The notes: generated from the letters alone by a model not told the origin. Counted from the first letter of the stretch, positions 46,674 to 59,107 are shown. The stretch: DNA of 64,000 nt from Spongospora subterranea f. sp. subterranea (GCA_049724395.1 JAUGWO010000024.1:143484-207483); one strand, 5' to 3'. Made by a program: numbers and translations.

Positions 46674-47744
46674 TGCAACTGTCTCCCAACACTTGATGGT
46701 CCTGATTCTGGTAATTGCAACAGTCGCTGCATCGCATTCAGTCGCCATTTATGATTACAACTATCGTGAAAATTGTAAGGTTTGTGTTAATGTAACCAGG
46801 CTAAATAGGCTATCAATGCCTTACTCAGAAAACGTTTGGTCAAAATTTTTCTTTACGGAAATGAACTTATCGCTCTACCTAGTGTTCAGATTCGAATGAG
46901 AGAACTCGTCGCTAACCCCCTGAAGGCGTATGCGATAAACCAACGTCCGACTTGGCATTTGACGTTTTCACGAACAATGACGACATTGTCTCTCAAAGTT
47001 TTAGTCTCACGTTATGGTTCAAAAAGGACCGCGCCCTACCGTTGGTGACTTGTCGTCGTCAAATTTAAGTCATCGTCTTCGGTAGCTTGGCAGTTTCAAC
47101 CTGATACAACTGCTGTTTTTGTAATTGTCAGTGCTGGACGTAGTAAACTGAGTGGACGCAGACTCCCGACAAAGTCAAAGAAGCAATGAGAAGGTGTCCA
47201 GAGCGTCCTTTTCCTTCATAATTTACACTCTCTGCAAAATAACTATTGCTGCCGCCGTCGACAGCGCCCTGCCCGAGCTAGTCTTCAGCAACAACGTCTA
47301 ATATTGCAGAATTGTATTGCGTAGATTAAGAGATAATATTAAGGACAGTTCACAGCTATTGAAGTAGATCGCTCTCTGAATTTGGACCTTTCATTCCGCC
47401 ATATCCAAGATCCAATCGATTAGCGTCTCACCATCAGTGCTGAGATTTATCTGGGGTTAGATTAGCAAGAGGCAACGAAAATCATAGACGATGTCGGGCT
47501 CAAAGTTCATTCAGGCTGCCAGCGCCTTTGAAAAACGCCCTGAGTTGTATGTCTTGACGACACCATAAAGCCGAACCAGCAGGCTGCCTGGCTAAAACAA
47601 GGAAATTATGTGCAGAACGGTATCGCACTGTTGTTCCATTGGCAATTTAAACCTTGACAAAATGTTGAGATTACTTCGAGCTCAAGCGCCGGTTCAAGAA
47701 GTCTGTTTACAACAGCTTCTGTCTTCGCACAGCCATGGTTCGGT
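46674..47744. other. Intergenic, possible small exons
   Basis: An open stretch at 46696 (MVLILVIATVAASHSVAIYD) with a signal-like leader ends at a GTAAGG donor near 46778 and may join an exon near 46830-47048 (VKIFLYGNELIALPSV). The join is unproven and no family is recognised. Another short start, MSGSKFIQAASAFEKRPEL at 47490, has no clear partner exon. Confidence 0.3.
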
Positions 47745-48433
47745 CAACCGCAGCCGGCGACGACAGCGCCAGGAATGGTGTAATCAGGACTTTCCGAACG
47801 ACGATGTCGACGACGGCAGCGTCGATCAGCTGCTGCGTTTCCGACGCTATGAATGTGTAAGGAAACCCGGTTACACAATCTGGCAACAAGCTGCACTTCA
47901 AACAATAGAGCTGTCATTGCATTTGTCTAAATCCTCGATCTCGGAGCAAGTTGAAATTCGTTCAAAGGCCGATAGAGTTGGCGAGCATGAAGTCTAAACC
48001 CCCAATTGGGCGACCCATAGTCATGATTAGCCGACGACTCAATCGGCGGTTCACAGACAGTGTGAGGTTTTCTTGTGAAACAGCGACATTCATCACATGT
48101 CTCACACGTCTGTTTGCGCTCGCTAGGTCGATGTTGAAATTCGCGAATCGTTATCGTGCTGAGACCGAGGCTGCCATTGAAGCGTACATTCAAAGCGCCA
48201 ATCAAGACTACATACCGTTTCTGGAGAAAGCCGTTGCCTTGGAGCATCTGATCATTGACGTCCTTCATAACACGTTTCCGATGACGATTCCCCGTTGCCT
48301 GAACTTGATCGACCAGGTCGACGAATTGCTGCGCGACCAAAGCCTCGAGGCGTTCCAGCGCTCGGCACTGGAGAAAGTTCAGGCGATACTGAGAGAGACC
48401 TGCGTGAATCTATTAGACCCGATAAACGACTAA
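47745..48433 (+). CDS. Unrecognised helical protein, two exons
   Basis: Exon 1 (47745-47856) starts MVRSTAAGDDSARNGVIRTF, Ser/Thr/Arg-rich like a mitochondrial presequence. A strong donor gtaagg at 47857 and an acceptor ending CGCTAG at 48126 lead to exon 2 (48127-48433), which encodes a helical segment (MLKFANRYRAETEAAIEAYI ... ALEHLIIDVLHNTF ... LRDQSLEAFQRSALEKVQAI) ending at a stop. Phases agree (2). No family was recognised. The minus strand is also open over part of this span but has poorer composition. The product, about 139 residues, could be mitochondrial, which is inference from composition only. Confidence 0.45.
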
Positions 48434-48539
48434 ACAAATCAGTCGTAAACACTTGATTTATGCGTTTTCAACATCATCTTCAACTACACATAGCGATAAT
48501 GGAATGAATCCGAATGAAGATTAAGCAGTTGACAGCTCG

Positions 48540-48775
48540 AACGCAGGTCGCAGTAAGGATTGCAAGGCCAATGTATACCGAGAGCTCAGAAATTGATTCA
48601 CATTGGTTATGCACAGAATCAGAAATTCAACGTCCTTGATGATCCTCTGAGTGGAAAACAATATTTCGATCGGGATGTCGAATTCGACGAATTTGCGTTC
48701 AACAACAGATTCGGTCGCGACAAGTCTGATTGCGCGAATGAAGGCGATTCCTTAATTTCATAACATGAGAACGCA
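48540..48775 (+). mobile_element. Ty1/copia fossil: integrase C-terminal region, plus strand
   Basis: It encodes IHIGYAQNQKFNVLDDPLSG and YFDRDVEFDEFAFNNRFGRD, the conserved tail of copia integrase (IFVGYsxxxKxYRlxDP...xxSRDVxFdE). It is a broken fragment with no LTR seen. Confidence 0.75.
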
Positions 48776-48949
48776 AATCGACTCTAAGGCCGAAGCTCTT
48801 CCTGAGGAAACAGTTTATAGATCTGATGACGGTACTGATGCGGAAGTTTATCCTGAAGTCGTTGATCACGAATCATCGACGTGTTCCCCACTTCCTCTCC
48901 TTCTGTTTTGACCCTCGAACCCAGCATTCTCTTTTCAACGAAGTAATCA

Positions 48950-49200
48950 AATCTTGTTCAGATCCCAACATGCTAATTGAGTTGTAATTCTGTCCCCCAA
49001 TCCCTCAGATCCATCAAGGCCTCACATCACCTCTCTCAAAATGACCTCTGTTATCATTCCCCAATCCATTATCGACTCATGAACAACCTTAGGACGGTCA
49101 TTGGTTCTATACCAAGCAGAAGGAATTCCAGCCAATGCTTAATTTCAATATATGGGCCCTGCAAGGGCTTCCATTAGATCGCAAACCGATTGATTGTAAT
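48950..49200 (+). mobile_element. Ty1/copia fossil: start of RT region
   Basis: A degraded stretch near 49130-49180 encodes NIWALQGLPLDRKPIDCN, which resembles the TWxLVxLPxGRKPI block before copia RT. It lies after the plus-strand integrase fragment in the expected order. It is a fossil. Confidence 0.4.
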
Positions 49201-49439
49201 GAAATTTCGACGCCAAGCCGAGCCTCCTCAAGGATGAAATTACAGTATCCGAAAGGTGAGAACTCGTGTCGTCATAAAGGGCTCTCAACGTGCCGGTACT
49301 GGTTTTGATAAACCTTCTCACCAATTGTTCATACCGTTCGCATCGATATGGCCTGGCGGCTCGACACAAACTGGGTTTCTCAACGTCGATATATCGACAG
49401 TGAAATTTATATAAAGCAACCACGCTTCGGCGTTATAGT

Positions 49440-49700
49440 CGATTTAAGTTCTCATGTTATGAAATTGTTGACCAGTGCCGAGAAATCGCCTTTATTCGTG
49501 CAATCAAACTTGTCGCGGCCGAATCCGTAGTTAAACGCGAAATCGTCGATTCGACATCCTGACCGAAATGTGTTTTCCACTAAAACAATCATAAAGGATG
49601 TAGGGTTTTTGATTCTGGCATAACCAATGAAAATGAATTTCTGAGCTCCAGGTTCGATATCGGATCGTTCCTTAGCTTGAAATTGCCTAAGGATCACGCC
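49440..49700 (-). mobile_element. Ty1/copia fossil: integrase region, minus strand
   Basis: The minus strand encodes GAQKFIFIGYARIKNPTSF and RIDDFAFNYGFGRDKFDC, homologous to the plus-strand fragment at 48540-48775. The two copies form an inverted pair about 700 bp apart. Confidence 0.75.
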
Positions 49701-50570
49701 ACCCCGCCAAATCTACGAAGGTAGTTGATCATGGGAACCGTGTCAAATGACGCTTGAAGTGGGAATATCCGATTGGAAAGGAAAGAGGCCGGCTATAAAG
49801 GTGTCAGACAACTTTAATTACCCACGGAAAACACTTGAATGGAAGTTTAATCAAAATGCGACAACAAGCAAAGAGCGATACACGTCAATGTGGGCATTGC
49901 CTTCGGCGATACCGTTAGACTGCGAGTTTCCAGGGACATATTATCCACCGGTATCAGACATTGAATGAAGATTGCCAAAAATTGTCGTATTGTGTAGTGG
50001 AGATGCGCCGATAAAGCATTTCAGTTGCTGAAATTGTTCGGACTTGCTCGTCGTGTCGGGACACGGTGCAAAAACGGCTTTGTATACAGATGTATCACCA
50101 GTTCACCACATTACTAAAAGCAACTCTGTAAAAAACACGCTATTTTACTGGGGGTGTTCTTCTTGAAATCAACCCATTTTGCGGCGGGCTCATCCGGAAA
50201 TACAAAGCATCTTGGAGCGTGTGCTCGGGCCATTTCGTCGATACGCCAAAGTTGCAGACTCTAGCTACGGTCTAAACCATGCAGTGCTCACTACACTGGC
50301 TCGCCATGCTGCAAATGCGACCTGGCGTAGATCAAAACCATACGGACGGAAACGATTTTCAGTACCTGTATGTAAATATTTTGTGGTTGATTGTGTACAA
50401 TTCATTCAAAATCGGCCGAAGATAATTGCGTTTGGCTGCCTTTTATTCAGCAAATGTGCTGTATAGCGCTAGTTCCTTGTTTGACTGATCCCAGGATTTC
50501 AACGGGCTTAGCTCTGTGTTCAGGCATCCCGGCAGGCGCCTGCACTGAGCTCCGGACCCAGCGTTCGCGA
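49701..50570. other. Mostly non-coding; possible upstream exon
   Basis: A stretch at about 50179-50375 (ILERVLGPFRRYAKVADSSY ... LARHAANATWRRSKPYGRKR) is protein-like and ends at a GTATGT donor. It could be a first exon of the following PARP gene or a separate small gene. The rest holds nothing recognised. Confidence 0.3.
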
Positions 50571-53500
50571 TGGAGTTCGACAGCAGCGATTGTGGATCAT
50601 GCCTGAGCAACGACTGGGACATGGAGACCACCAATCCCGGGAGCGATGATATGAACGGACTCGATGACGACGCGGAATCCGTTGGTCATGCTGACGAAAA
50701 TCAGTTTTCCGCTGTGTTTTAGTATGCAATCATCACTGCTTGCTCCTGCTTTGCCAAACTCAAACTGAATCTCCTGTTTTATCATTAACGGTTTACACTT
50801 GTTTGTAAAACGTCCTTAAGTATCGTATACGCTGTTTATTCATCTGGTTGCCAGTTTACGTTGCATTCGGCGTTGCCGTCCACTTGAGTCACGTTGCGGC
50901 TAACCAACTCCACCTCACGTTTCTAACTAACGGTTCCACAGACCACGGACAAATCAAGTTTCGGTTTCCAACTCGGCTTCTGAGTTTTTTGTTTTTTGCT
51001 CTATTTATTTACACTGTGCAGAGGACCCATGTTTTTTGTGACGCCCAACACCCGTTCCATCACATACTGCAATGGCCTGGACTTATATATCTGATTGTTT
51101 TTGCGAAGCGACGAGTGCGAAGAGTTAAACCTTTTGTCCGGAATTCGTGGCTGCCACCTACTGTCGCGGTGACCGGACGATCCGAATTCGAATCGCTATA
51201 TTGACTAGCTCTTATGAACTACCGAGAGGTGATCAAAAAATTTTGTGTTTGGTTGAGCACGGTTTTACATCCTTTTTTACGGACACCATCAGTTTTGAAG
51301 GGCTTTGCACCATCTAGCTATTTTTTTTGTGTGGGTGACTGAAACTTGGAACCTAGAACATTTGCTGGCAATCGGGGTCGATACAGAACGGGTGTTGGCT
51401 CTTGAGGTTTTCCTTTCTGGACACTACCTCTCCAACATTGATCACGTTGCCGTTGGAACACTTGGTAAATTTCTGTGGATCACTTGTGGGGTAATGTGGT
51501 CATCCTGTGGCAGCAGATGTAAATGGACTTTGCACGCTTGAGGACAAGCTGACGCCATGCTCGTTATCACGACCGCTTGCCCATCGCATCCGCTGTTGGC
51601 TGATTGAGGTGTGGGGCAAAATTGAAAAGTTAGCGCATTGCAGTATTCTGGCTGGTTTGTAATTGTTTTCAAAGAAAACCCAACACGCGATCTTCGAAAA
51701 TCGGGCATATTATGCCAGTTACCAATGCTGACTACTCTTGGGCTTTAACTGCATTGGTAGCAAAAAGGGGCGATGTCAATGATGCGATTGTTGAACTATC
51801 GAAACATGACTTTATGCCACAAACATACAAAGTTAGGAATACGCCTTCAATGCTTGTATGTGTTGACATGTACTTGCTTGATTAGGATATTGGCACATTC
51901 GTCAATGAAGAGCATGTCACATCCTTGGCTCGCTCCGCCAAAGTATCGAGAGATGCGTCGCAGCTGGCCTTACAGCTTTCAAATTGGTATGTTCCAAACC
52001 TTCACGTTTGCTCAAGAAGTCAATTCTACAGCGATAGGGTTTTACGCGACGCCGTCAAACTAATGAAGCTCCGAGGGCCACGATTGTTGATTATGGCCTC
52101 ATCTTCCGACCTGAAAGTGAACGTGACGACCGTGAGCAGGTAAAGAATGGTTTTGAGGATGCGGTGAACTGCGGTCAAAGTGCCTTCAGATTGTTGTCCC
52201 TCATGACAGACCACAATTCACTGTCACTTATTGCTGACCAGTTTCTCAAACGACTCTTAACGATTAACGAGACATGTTATCAATGTGATGGCCCTCTACC
52301 AATTGTCATGTTGCGCCCTGCAATTTGCGATCGGCCTCTATGTAATCACCAGTTCGAAGAGTGCGGATTAGGTAATTCTGGTTTCAAATTAAAAATCTAA
52401 TCGCCCTGGTGTTTGCCGAACGCAAAGACTCCTCAGGTTTTTCGTTGGAGGAGGAGATTTGTCACCGACCTGAAATATGCGACCTTCTTATCTCGATGTG
52501 TGCTGCTGCGTCAAAGGTTCGTTATTTCTTTAAAACTGCGATGAAGACTTGTCGTCACATTCGCTCTAGTCAGACCGCCTTTCTGTATTCTTTCCCAAAG
52601 CTCTCCAAGATTTAAGATCGGGTAAGATGCTTTCAACGTCCCTTCAAGTAAGTATTCTGCATTCGTTTTTAGTAAATTGGCAGATTTGAACCTAATTCAG
52701 GACATATCTCGAATTGGAAATATACTAGACCTTTGTCCCCGCATCACTTCCCTGGCCGAGTTCGCCGCCACTGGCACATTGGACGCGGAACTCAGGGAAC
52801 GCAATCCTCTTTTGCCTTGTTTGCTACGATGGTATTTCTGTCGTGCATGTTTCTCGTCCCGTGCTCAACAATTGATAGGATCATTACTTCAAATCGAAGT
52901 CATATCCGTGCGCTTGCAAGCTCTGAAACGTTCTCGCAGGTTCTCGCTGGCCATCAGGTATCAATGCGAAGAATATGTTCGCATGTTTTTTAACTGGTTT
53001 CCAGTTTGTTTTGATGACGTCGTCACCCGAAAAAGAGGCTCGATTCCAGTCGTACGTCAGAGAAGCGCGCAAACAAAGTTCAAACGCATTTGAGTACGCT
53101 TTTCATGGCTCAGGCAAGGGGAATTGGCACTCCATATTGAGGCAAGGTTTGTGGCCACTGATATCCTTCCGCGAATCAACTACCTCACATACGATGATGT
53201 TTGATTGATTCAATAGGGCTGTTGAACATGAGCGGGACTCAGCATCAATTGCATGGAGCAGCATACGGAAGCGGTGTTTATATGGCCCCTGAGTATGTTC
53301 AATCGTTTTCGGTTTGTTGCAATCGAATCGCGCTGATTTGCAGATATTAGTTTGTGCACGTCGTTAGCGTACTCGAAAATGTCTGGCGGCTCAGGTTGGA
53401 AGAACTCCATGTTCGGGGAAACATGGCAAGCATTAGCGTTGTGCGAATTGGCCAACACCTCCAGGCTAAGAAAGCCAAACCCATATTGGTAAATTAACAC

Positions 53501-53685
53501 GCATTCCCGCGATGGGTTACACACTTCTTTGTTGAAACCTATGATTTCTTCTGAATTTTTCTGTTAGGGTAGTTCCAGAAGCCGACACGATCGTGACTCG
53601 ATATTTATTCTTGTTTACCGAAACCGAAATAGCTTTGCAACGAAACGTCATGGCGTCGTCGATTAACGTTCCTTTTCGTCAATAA
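50571..53685 (+). CDS. PARP6/8-type mono-ADP-ribosyltransferase, multi-exon
   Basis: The C-terminal half carries the family signature: a Cys-rich block (INETCYQCDG, RPAICDRPLC), EICDLLISMCAAAS, TSSPEKEARFQ, the donor-loop start YAFHGSGKGNWHSILRQGL, then MSGTQHQLHGAAYGSGVYMA, FGETWQALALCELANT and TRYLFLFTETE, in the order of human PARP6. The NAD-binding His (FHGS) and Tyr (GVY) are present. The proposed start is the ATG at 50571, giving an acidic N-terminus (MEFDSSDCGSCLSNDWDMET), which also fits PARP6/8. An exon near 51715 (YSWALTALVAKRGDVNDAIV) looks UBA-like, which is not usual for this family. The first half's exon joins (50.7-52.1 kb) are uncertain. The stop is at 53683-53685. Confidence 0.85.
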
Positions 53686-54403
53686 TGAGTCCGTTTCCAT
53701 TGTCCTTCTCAATCGATGTTTCGGGCTAAATCGGTACAGCTTTCCAATGCTCCATCGTCTCGACTGATATATATAAATACTGATGATTTCCTAATTGACT
53801 GATAAGTCATACGAAAAATAAATTCGGAATAGCAACAAATCACGGAGGCGATCTGTCGTGGCTTGGCAGAAATCAAACACAATACAGAGCAGTTCGTGCA
53901 CACAAATTTTGAAGCTGCTTTCACGTTGGGGCAACAGTTCTGTTTCAAATCAGTTCTACTCCTTGGCTCACGGTTCGTGGCTTATGCCAAGTGAAAAGGG
54001 TTCGGTTATTATGCACATGTTCAAGTTAACTTGAACCTCAGCAACATCTTTCTGAGCGAATCCGGTTATTTTCAGTTAAAAATTCTTTACGGAATGTCCA
54101 GCACTGCTTAACCAATCACCGATTTGGCGCTTGCGACAATTTGTTCAGGTCAAATGAAACATTCAAGCACGCGAGAAACAGCTCCCACTGAAGGGAGGAA
54201 AGAAAATGTCACAAATTTCGGTGTGGGATGAGTCCAGCGAATGGGCAGTAGACTAGGCGCGCGCGCGTCTCTACACTCGACGCACATCATACTGTGCGCC
54301 AAGAGCCAGGAGGTTGCGCGCAGTGCAGTACGACTGCATCCTTTCATGAGGGAACCCCCTGACATGAACAATCAAAAAGTGGTCAACAGACGGATAAGTC
54401 GCG
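53686..54403. other. Intergenic region
   Basis: No gene or recognised repeat is seen between the PARP stop and the bL27m start. It probably holds the bL27m promoter; a GC-rich gcgcgcgcg run lies at about 54257. Confidence 0.4.
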
Positions 54404-55316
54404 ATGTCGTCGGCGATGCTGTTACGGCCGTTTTCGGCCACTGTGCAGTTTGTTCGTTGGGCAACCAAGAAGGCCGCCGGATCGACCAAGAACGGACGCG
54501 ATTCGCCCGGCCAGAGGCTGGGCCTGAAGAAGAGCGGCGGGCAATCTGTATTTACTGGCCAGATCATGTACTTGTTTATATATCTTTGACATGCTCTGTT
54601 TTTATTATAAAATATTTCACTTGTTTTTCAGTTTCAACGTGTGGAGTATCTTTTGTGCAAGCGTTATTTTTTTCGGTTTATCTTTGTTATCATCAATCAA
54701 GGCCGTTGCTCAGACTGCCCGACTCTTTCCATATTTTTTCTTGGAAAAATTTGATGGTGTTTTAGAGCGCGACAGCGCGGCACCAAGTGGCGTTGCGGTC
54801 CTGGAGTCGGCATTGGTCGCGACCAGACGCTATTTGCCAAAACGGATGGCGAACTCAAGTTCAGCTACCATCCTCACTTAAAAAAAACCTGGGCGTCGGT
54901 TAGTCACTGCTGAACCTGATTCTTGTTGGGTTATCACTTCTTCTGCCTTATCGCTGTTCTGTTGATTTATTTTTAAACTCGTTCTTGCATGCAATCTTGG
55001 AGACTTGGTACTCTTAATATCCAACGCTGTTCGACTTGATTTACATCACAATTTTGCAATCTGGGGCTAACACTTCACTTCTTTATTGGCTTGTTCGCTG
55101 CAATTCCGTTGTCGCCTACTAAGCAATGAAGCATAGGTGGAACCGTTTACTGATGCTGGGGGGCTTACCAAATTGACGAAGGCGGCGGCAGCAAGGCGAG
55201 CCGTAGCCGTGGCCAAGCAAGCGAAGGCTGAGGCAAGTGCAGACACCAAAGCTAGACGCAAACAACTTCTCGCTGAGATTGATGCCTTTAACTTAGCCAA
55301 GCTCATCATACCTTAA
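54404..55316 (+). CDS. Mitochondrial ribosomal protein bL27
   Basis: A component of the mitochondrial large ribosomal subunit near the peptidyl-transferase site. Exons are 54404-54567, 54766-54898 and 55137-55316, giving 158 residues with consistent phases. The start [20 protein letters not shown] is a typical presequence leading into [20 protein letters not shown], the conserved L27 N-terminus (family [15 protein letters not shown]). Exon 2 encodes [20 protein letters not shown] and [12 protein letters not shown], the L27 core. Exon 3 adds an Ala/Lys/Arg-rich tail ([20 protein letters not shown]) beyond the bacterial length. An AATAAA overlaps the stop (55315-55320). Confidence 0.93.
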
Positions 55317-55320
55317 TAAA
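55315..55320 (+). terminator. Poly(A)-signal hexamer overlapping the bL27m stop
   Basis: AATAAA shares bases with the TAA stop at 55314-55316, so if it is used the 3' UTR would be only some 10-30 nt. Confidence 0.5.
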
Positions 55321-56077
55321 CGGCAAATTCCGCAAACATTGTGCTGTGAAAACATGCACTATCAACGGACACCTCAATCACAACAATTATTGTCTAAACC
55401 GTTGCTACGTGAATACTTGGTAAACTACTTACCATTGCTACTTCGCTGTTGATTTTGGACAATCCTCCATGATCCTCGCCAAATATAGCTGCATTCTTGG
55501 TAAACCCGCAATCGGTTCCTTCAAGAAATGGAAGGCATTATTAACGGATACTGTGCGGTTCCGATTTTGTTCCGCATCTGGATCTGCTACATTTTGAAGA
55601 ATTTCTGGGCCTGAACGTCTTGTATTTTTAAAGCTACTTCACCCAGATTCCTAATGTTTGAAAAAAAATTGACTCCGTCACGATAAGACCTGCTACAAGT
55701 GCTATAAAGGACACCGTTGGCAGGTTGATCATAGTCCCATATCATTTCCTTCTCTGCAGTACATCAATCAAGTTACAATGAGACTGCGGGTAGGAATCCG
55801 ATTGTTCAACACACAACTAGATGGGCGTATTAACCGCTCTAAGCTGCAATAGCTCGTTTTTCTGAGTCTTTAGTCATCCTTGAGACTAAACTCGCTTCTG
55901 CGCCTTCAAATAATTTCTCTTTAATAACTTTTGAAAGGACAACAATTCACGGAAACGCTCAACAAGTTGCTGATCATTCCAGTTTCCCGAATCAACGACG
56001 TAGCAAGATTTTCCGAAAAATCGCTTGATTTCCACGTATCATTGTGGAAAACGTTCTTCCCGGCGTCTAAAATCAAC

Positions 56078-56725
56078 CTATTGAGTGGAGTTTATGAACC
56101 TCAAGAGACTATGATTTACCTTTGGGCCGGAATCGAACATTTTGTAATGGTTCGGGTTGAAAGATTGATAACCCTGGGGCTGATTCATTAATTGTGCCTG
56201 CTTCAGCTCCGCTTTCAGGGCCTTCGCCTCCCCCAGAATGTTCGACACCTCCTTGGCGGTCGCCGAGCTATGTGCCTGCGCCTTCTCCAAATCCGCCAGA
56301 ATGGCGCCCGTCGTCTGTTTCGCCCGGTCGATATCAGTCTTGGCGTCGTCAATATCGGCGGCAATGTCGTTAAACTTCCTGTTGAAATCCTCTACGATGT
56401 CAGACATCGTATCGCCAAGCTCCGATGCAACTCTATCGGTGTCGTTCCTCATCTGACTCATTATGTCCAGCACGTCGTTTTTATCGTCGCGAAGTTTGTT
56501 CATAGAATTGGCCACATGGGCGCTATCAAACTTCAACCTGGATATGTCGCAGTGAGCGTCTTGAGCGATTTCCATCACCTCTGACATGGTTCGTCGCGTC
56601 TCTTGCGCCGCCTTCCGCGATAATTCTGTACATTGCAGGTCGGCTAGGTCATCGCGTGGTGGTTGATTGTCCGCCTTTGGTGCCGGTTTCTTGCCGGAGA
56701 ATACACCAGCCAAGAGACGAAACAT
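56078..56725 (-). CDS. Coiled-coil protein, unrecognised, about 215 aa
   Basis: A single open frame from ATG at 56725 begins MFRLLAGVFSGKKPAPKADN and continues as long heptad-like helices (TMSEVMEIAQDAHCDISRLK, DKNDVLDIMSQMRNDTDRVA, DIAADIDDAKTDIDRAKQTT) with very few Pro or Gly. The last residues before the stop at 56078 may be intronic: a GTAAAT donor after codon 202 (56120) and an acceptor at 56067 would instead join an exon 55992-56066 ending in a basic KILLRR tail. SNARE-, tektin- and Bin-like proteins were considered, but no signature is decisive. The N-terminus is basic and could bind membranes or target an organelle. Confidence 0.7.
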   Translation of the reverse strand: MFRLLAGVFSGKKPAPKADNQPPRDDLADLQCTELSRKAAQETRRTMSEVMEIAQDAHCDISRLKFDSAHVANSMNKLRDDKNDVLDIMSQMRNDTDRVASELGDTMSDIVEDFNRKFNDIAADIDDAKTDIDRAKQTTGAILADLEKAQAHSSATAKEVSNILGEAKALKAELKQAQLMNQPQGYQSFNPNHYKMFDSGPKVNHSLLRFINSTQ

Positions 56726-57504
56726 TGGAATCTAGATGAATTGGACTGATTGCATATCGCCGATGTCCGAATCAAAAATCCGTTCCCGACCGAGTTCAAC
56801 TTGATTGGGGTTTTATAGACAATCACACGACATAAGGACGATCCCAGAACTTCTACTCCCCCGAACACCTGCTCTGGTTTATTTTGGTCAAAGCGAGAGA
56901 GAGAGAGCAGAGCTTGAACGGCTCTACAGTGTATCATTGGTTTTGCCTTGAGATTTTGAATGGGCAAATTGGATTTGCATTATCGAGCGCGACAGAAAAC
57001 TCTTTGTGGGATTGATTCCGATCATCATTTCCTTACCAATATAGCATTGTTATCGCGTGATTCCTGCCTCGACTTCCGCCGCATCTCTCACTTTTCTAGT
57101 ATCCCCAGTGGGATTAATTTAGATTGAAACAGCTCGGAGACAGAGGAGACGCAGGTCGAAATCAAGGCAATAACAGGGCGATAACAAATTTCTGTACCAG
57201 AGTTGGAAAGTGGAAACCAAAATTTGCTGAACCATAGCGATTGCCATACATCACCAACAGCATCGCCACTATACGACGTTGGCTTATTTAGATGGATGCC
57301 ATGACCAGAGGAACAAAGTCATTGGCATGATCCTTTATTGACAGTTGCTGTAGATCCGGACGTTGAAATGGTGAGGGTTTTTCTGGGAGCCCATGGATAA
57401 ATTCACGCCAGGAAAACATTGTTGATGGGAATCAGAACAACACCCAATGTAATTCTATGTTATTAACGAATAGTTGTTGTCCCCGTTATATGGCAAACCT
57501 CAGT

Positions 57505-57560
57505 CTTAGCCCTTTCTGGACCCTCATTGAATAATATTTGAGGGTCCAAAAGGGGCTAAG
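57505..57560. repeat. Hairpin, 22-bp arms, 12-nt loop
   Basis: Arms cttagccctttctggaccct(ca) at 57505-57526 and 57539-57560 pair at 20 of 22 positions. No gene ends next to it, so a terminator role is unlikely in a eukaryote. It may be the remains of a miniature element. Confidence 0.8.
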
Positions 57561-57599
57561 ATTGATGCATCCGAAGGCAATGTTGCAAGTCCCACGTCT

Positions 57600-58342
57600 G
57601 ATAGCAGGTTTTCAACGTCAGCTGTAATATAATTCTGGGGCATGTCCATGAGAAATCAACCATTGTGACAGGATAGGGGATGGAATTTTTTCAAACGAGC
57701 CCTTGTTGGATCTGGGCTTCGATATCCCGCTAAACAGCCTGCCTCGATTGTAGTTTCGACATGCTAAGCGCATTACCTTGACAGCAAGTATGATAATCGA
57801 GAAATTCTACCTCGACAGAAGCATTAGCGTGAATACGAGCTGAAATTGAACTCTTTTGATACTATTAAGATCTCGGAACTGCCAGCTCATGTCGGACGAT
57901 TTCTTTGCATGTTAATGATTCTTTCGATATACTGCTAACAAAAATAGAGCAAATGATACTTAGCCAGAGCAACCTTCCCTTTGCGGTTAACGAACCTCGC
58001 ATCTGGAATGGAATCCACAAATATCAAGAAATTGTTCCTCACACTCAAAAGTCAGGTGCTCTCTGCTGATTCATCGTGTTCAGAGCTTAAATGGGAAACC
58101 AGACTATTGCGATCAGCGAACCGTGAATAGGAAAAGAGCACAGAACCTCATTGGAAGAAAAGTGCCGGGTTACGATCTGATGCTGCTTTGACATATGAAC
58201 CCGGTTCGAGTCTCCTCAAGGATGCATCATGCGCTCGCTGGTGCCGAAGAAATTGTCGCGCAACGAGAATGATTTTGACAACCAGGTAGAGCCTGGATTG
58301 GTGGGTTTTAGCTGCACGTTTGAGTCTAGGAGATGCTCTCAT
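57600..58342 (-). mobile_element. Possible LTR-retroelement fossil, very degraded
   Basis: The minus strand has pieces such as MSKLQSRQAV and RDIEAQIQQGLV that recall the stretch before Ty3/gypsy RT, and a basic stretch RASPRLKRAAKTHQ. The similarity is weak and the element is broken many times, if it is one. Confidence 0.2.
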
Positions 58343-59107
58343 GAAAGCTACGTATTCTGATAAACATGGCGAGACAGCTTCGAAAATCTCGCAAAGATCA
58401 TGGAAAATAATCTTGAGGGTATCGGGCGACGTTTTGTTATCCTATTTATGACAAAATAGGATTCGCCGCGGATTATGACCCGCCAGGACATCCTCAACTG
58501 TTTTTCTGCACTCGGGTTGAACGACACAAAGGATTGCCATTGGACGATGCTCAGCACCAAAGTGTTTGTAAATTATCAGGAGAGGACTCAATTTCAATTC
58601 TTTTGCAAATATTTTCCACATTGTTTAATACGAAATCTGGTCTCTGACTTGTATTGAAGCAACGTACCCAACGATTCGCAGTTCAACTTTAGACTTGGCG
58701 ATTTTGTGTTATTGGTTCAGTTTAAAACCATGCATCAGAACCTCAACAAGTTTGGTACTCGATTGACTGCAATCGATGCCACCCATAAGACTGCTTGCTT
58801 TGTTTTCAAAGTGATAACTTGCTTCGTTTTACAGCGGATTTTCTGTCCTTTTCACTAATGCAAATTGCGAATCTGGGCTCTACATGAAGACTGTGTCAAA
58901 CCGATAATATTGATATATCTGTAGTTACTCGAATATTTTCAGGAGAGGTCGCCGTCTTGCAACCGACTCACGTCTTGGTCAGTTGCACAGAGCGATTTTC
59001 GTTCTTTTATTAGTTCATTGAACCTGCTGTTTTAAAATGCTGGTGGCTTGGTATATTTTTCATTTCGGTTCGTAGCTGTTCCAAGGCGATGCAGAACATA
59101 ATGAGCA

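Larger units (their letters stand above)
56726..59107. other. 2.4 kb largely without genes
   Basis: A hairpin lies at 57505-57560 and a possible retroelement fossil at 57600-58342 (minus). Nothing else is recognised. Confidence 0.5.

Noticed and set aside
51836-51866. 30-nt intron in the PARP gene
   Set aside because: A 54-nt intron using an upstream gttagg donor is also in phase, so no claim of an ultrashort intron is justified.
56192-56584. Open frame of 130 codons on plus
   Set aside because: It is the antisense of the coiled-coil gene, which has an ATG and heptad composition.
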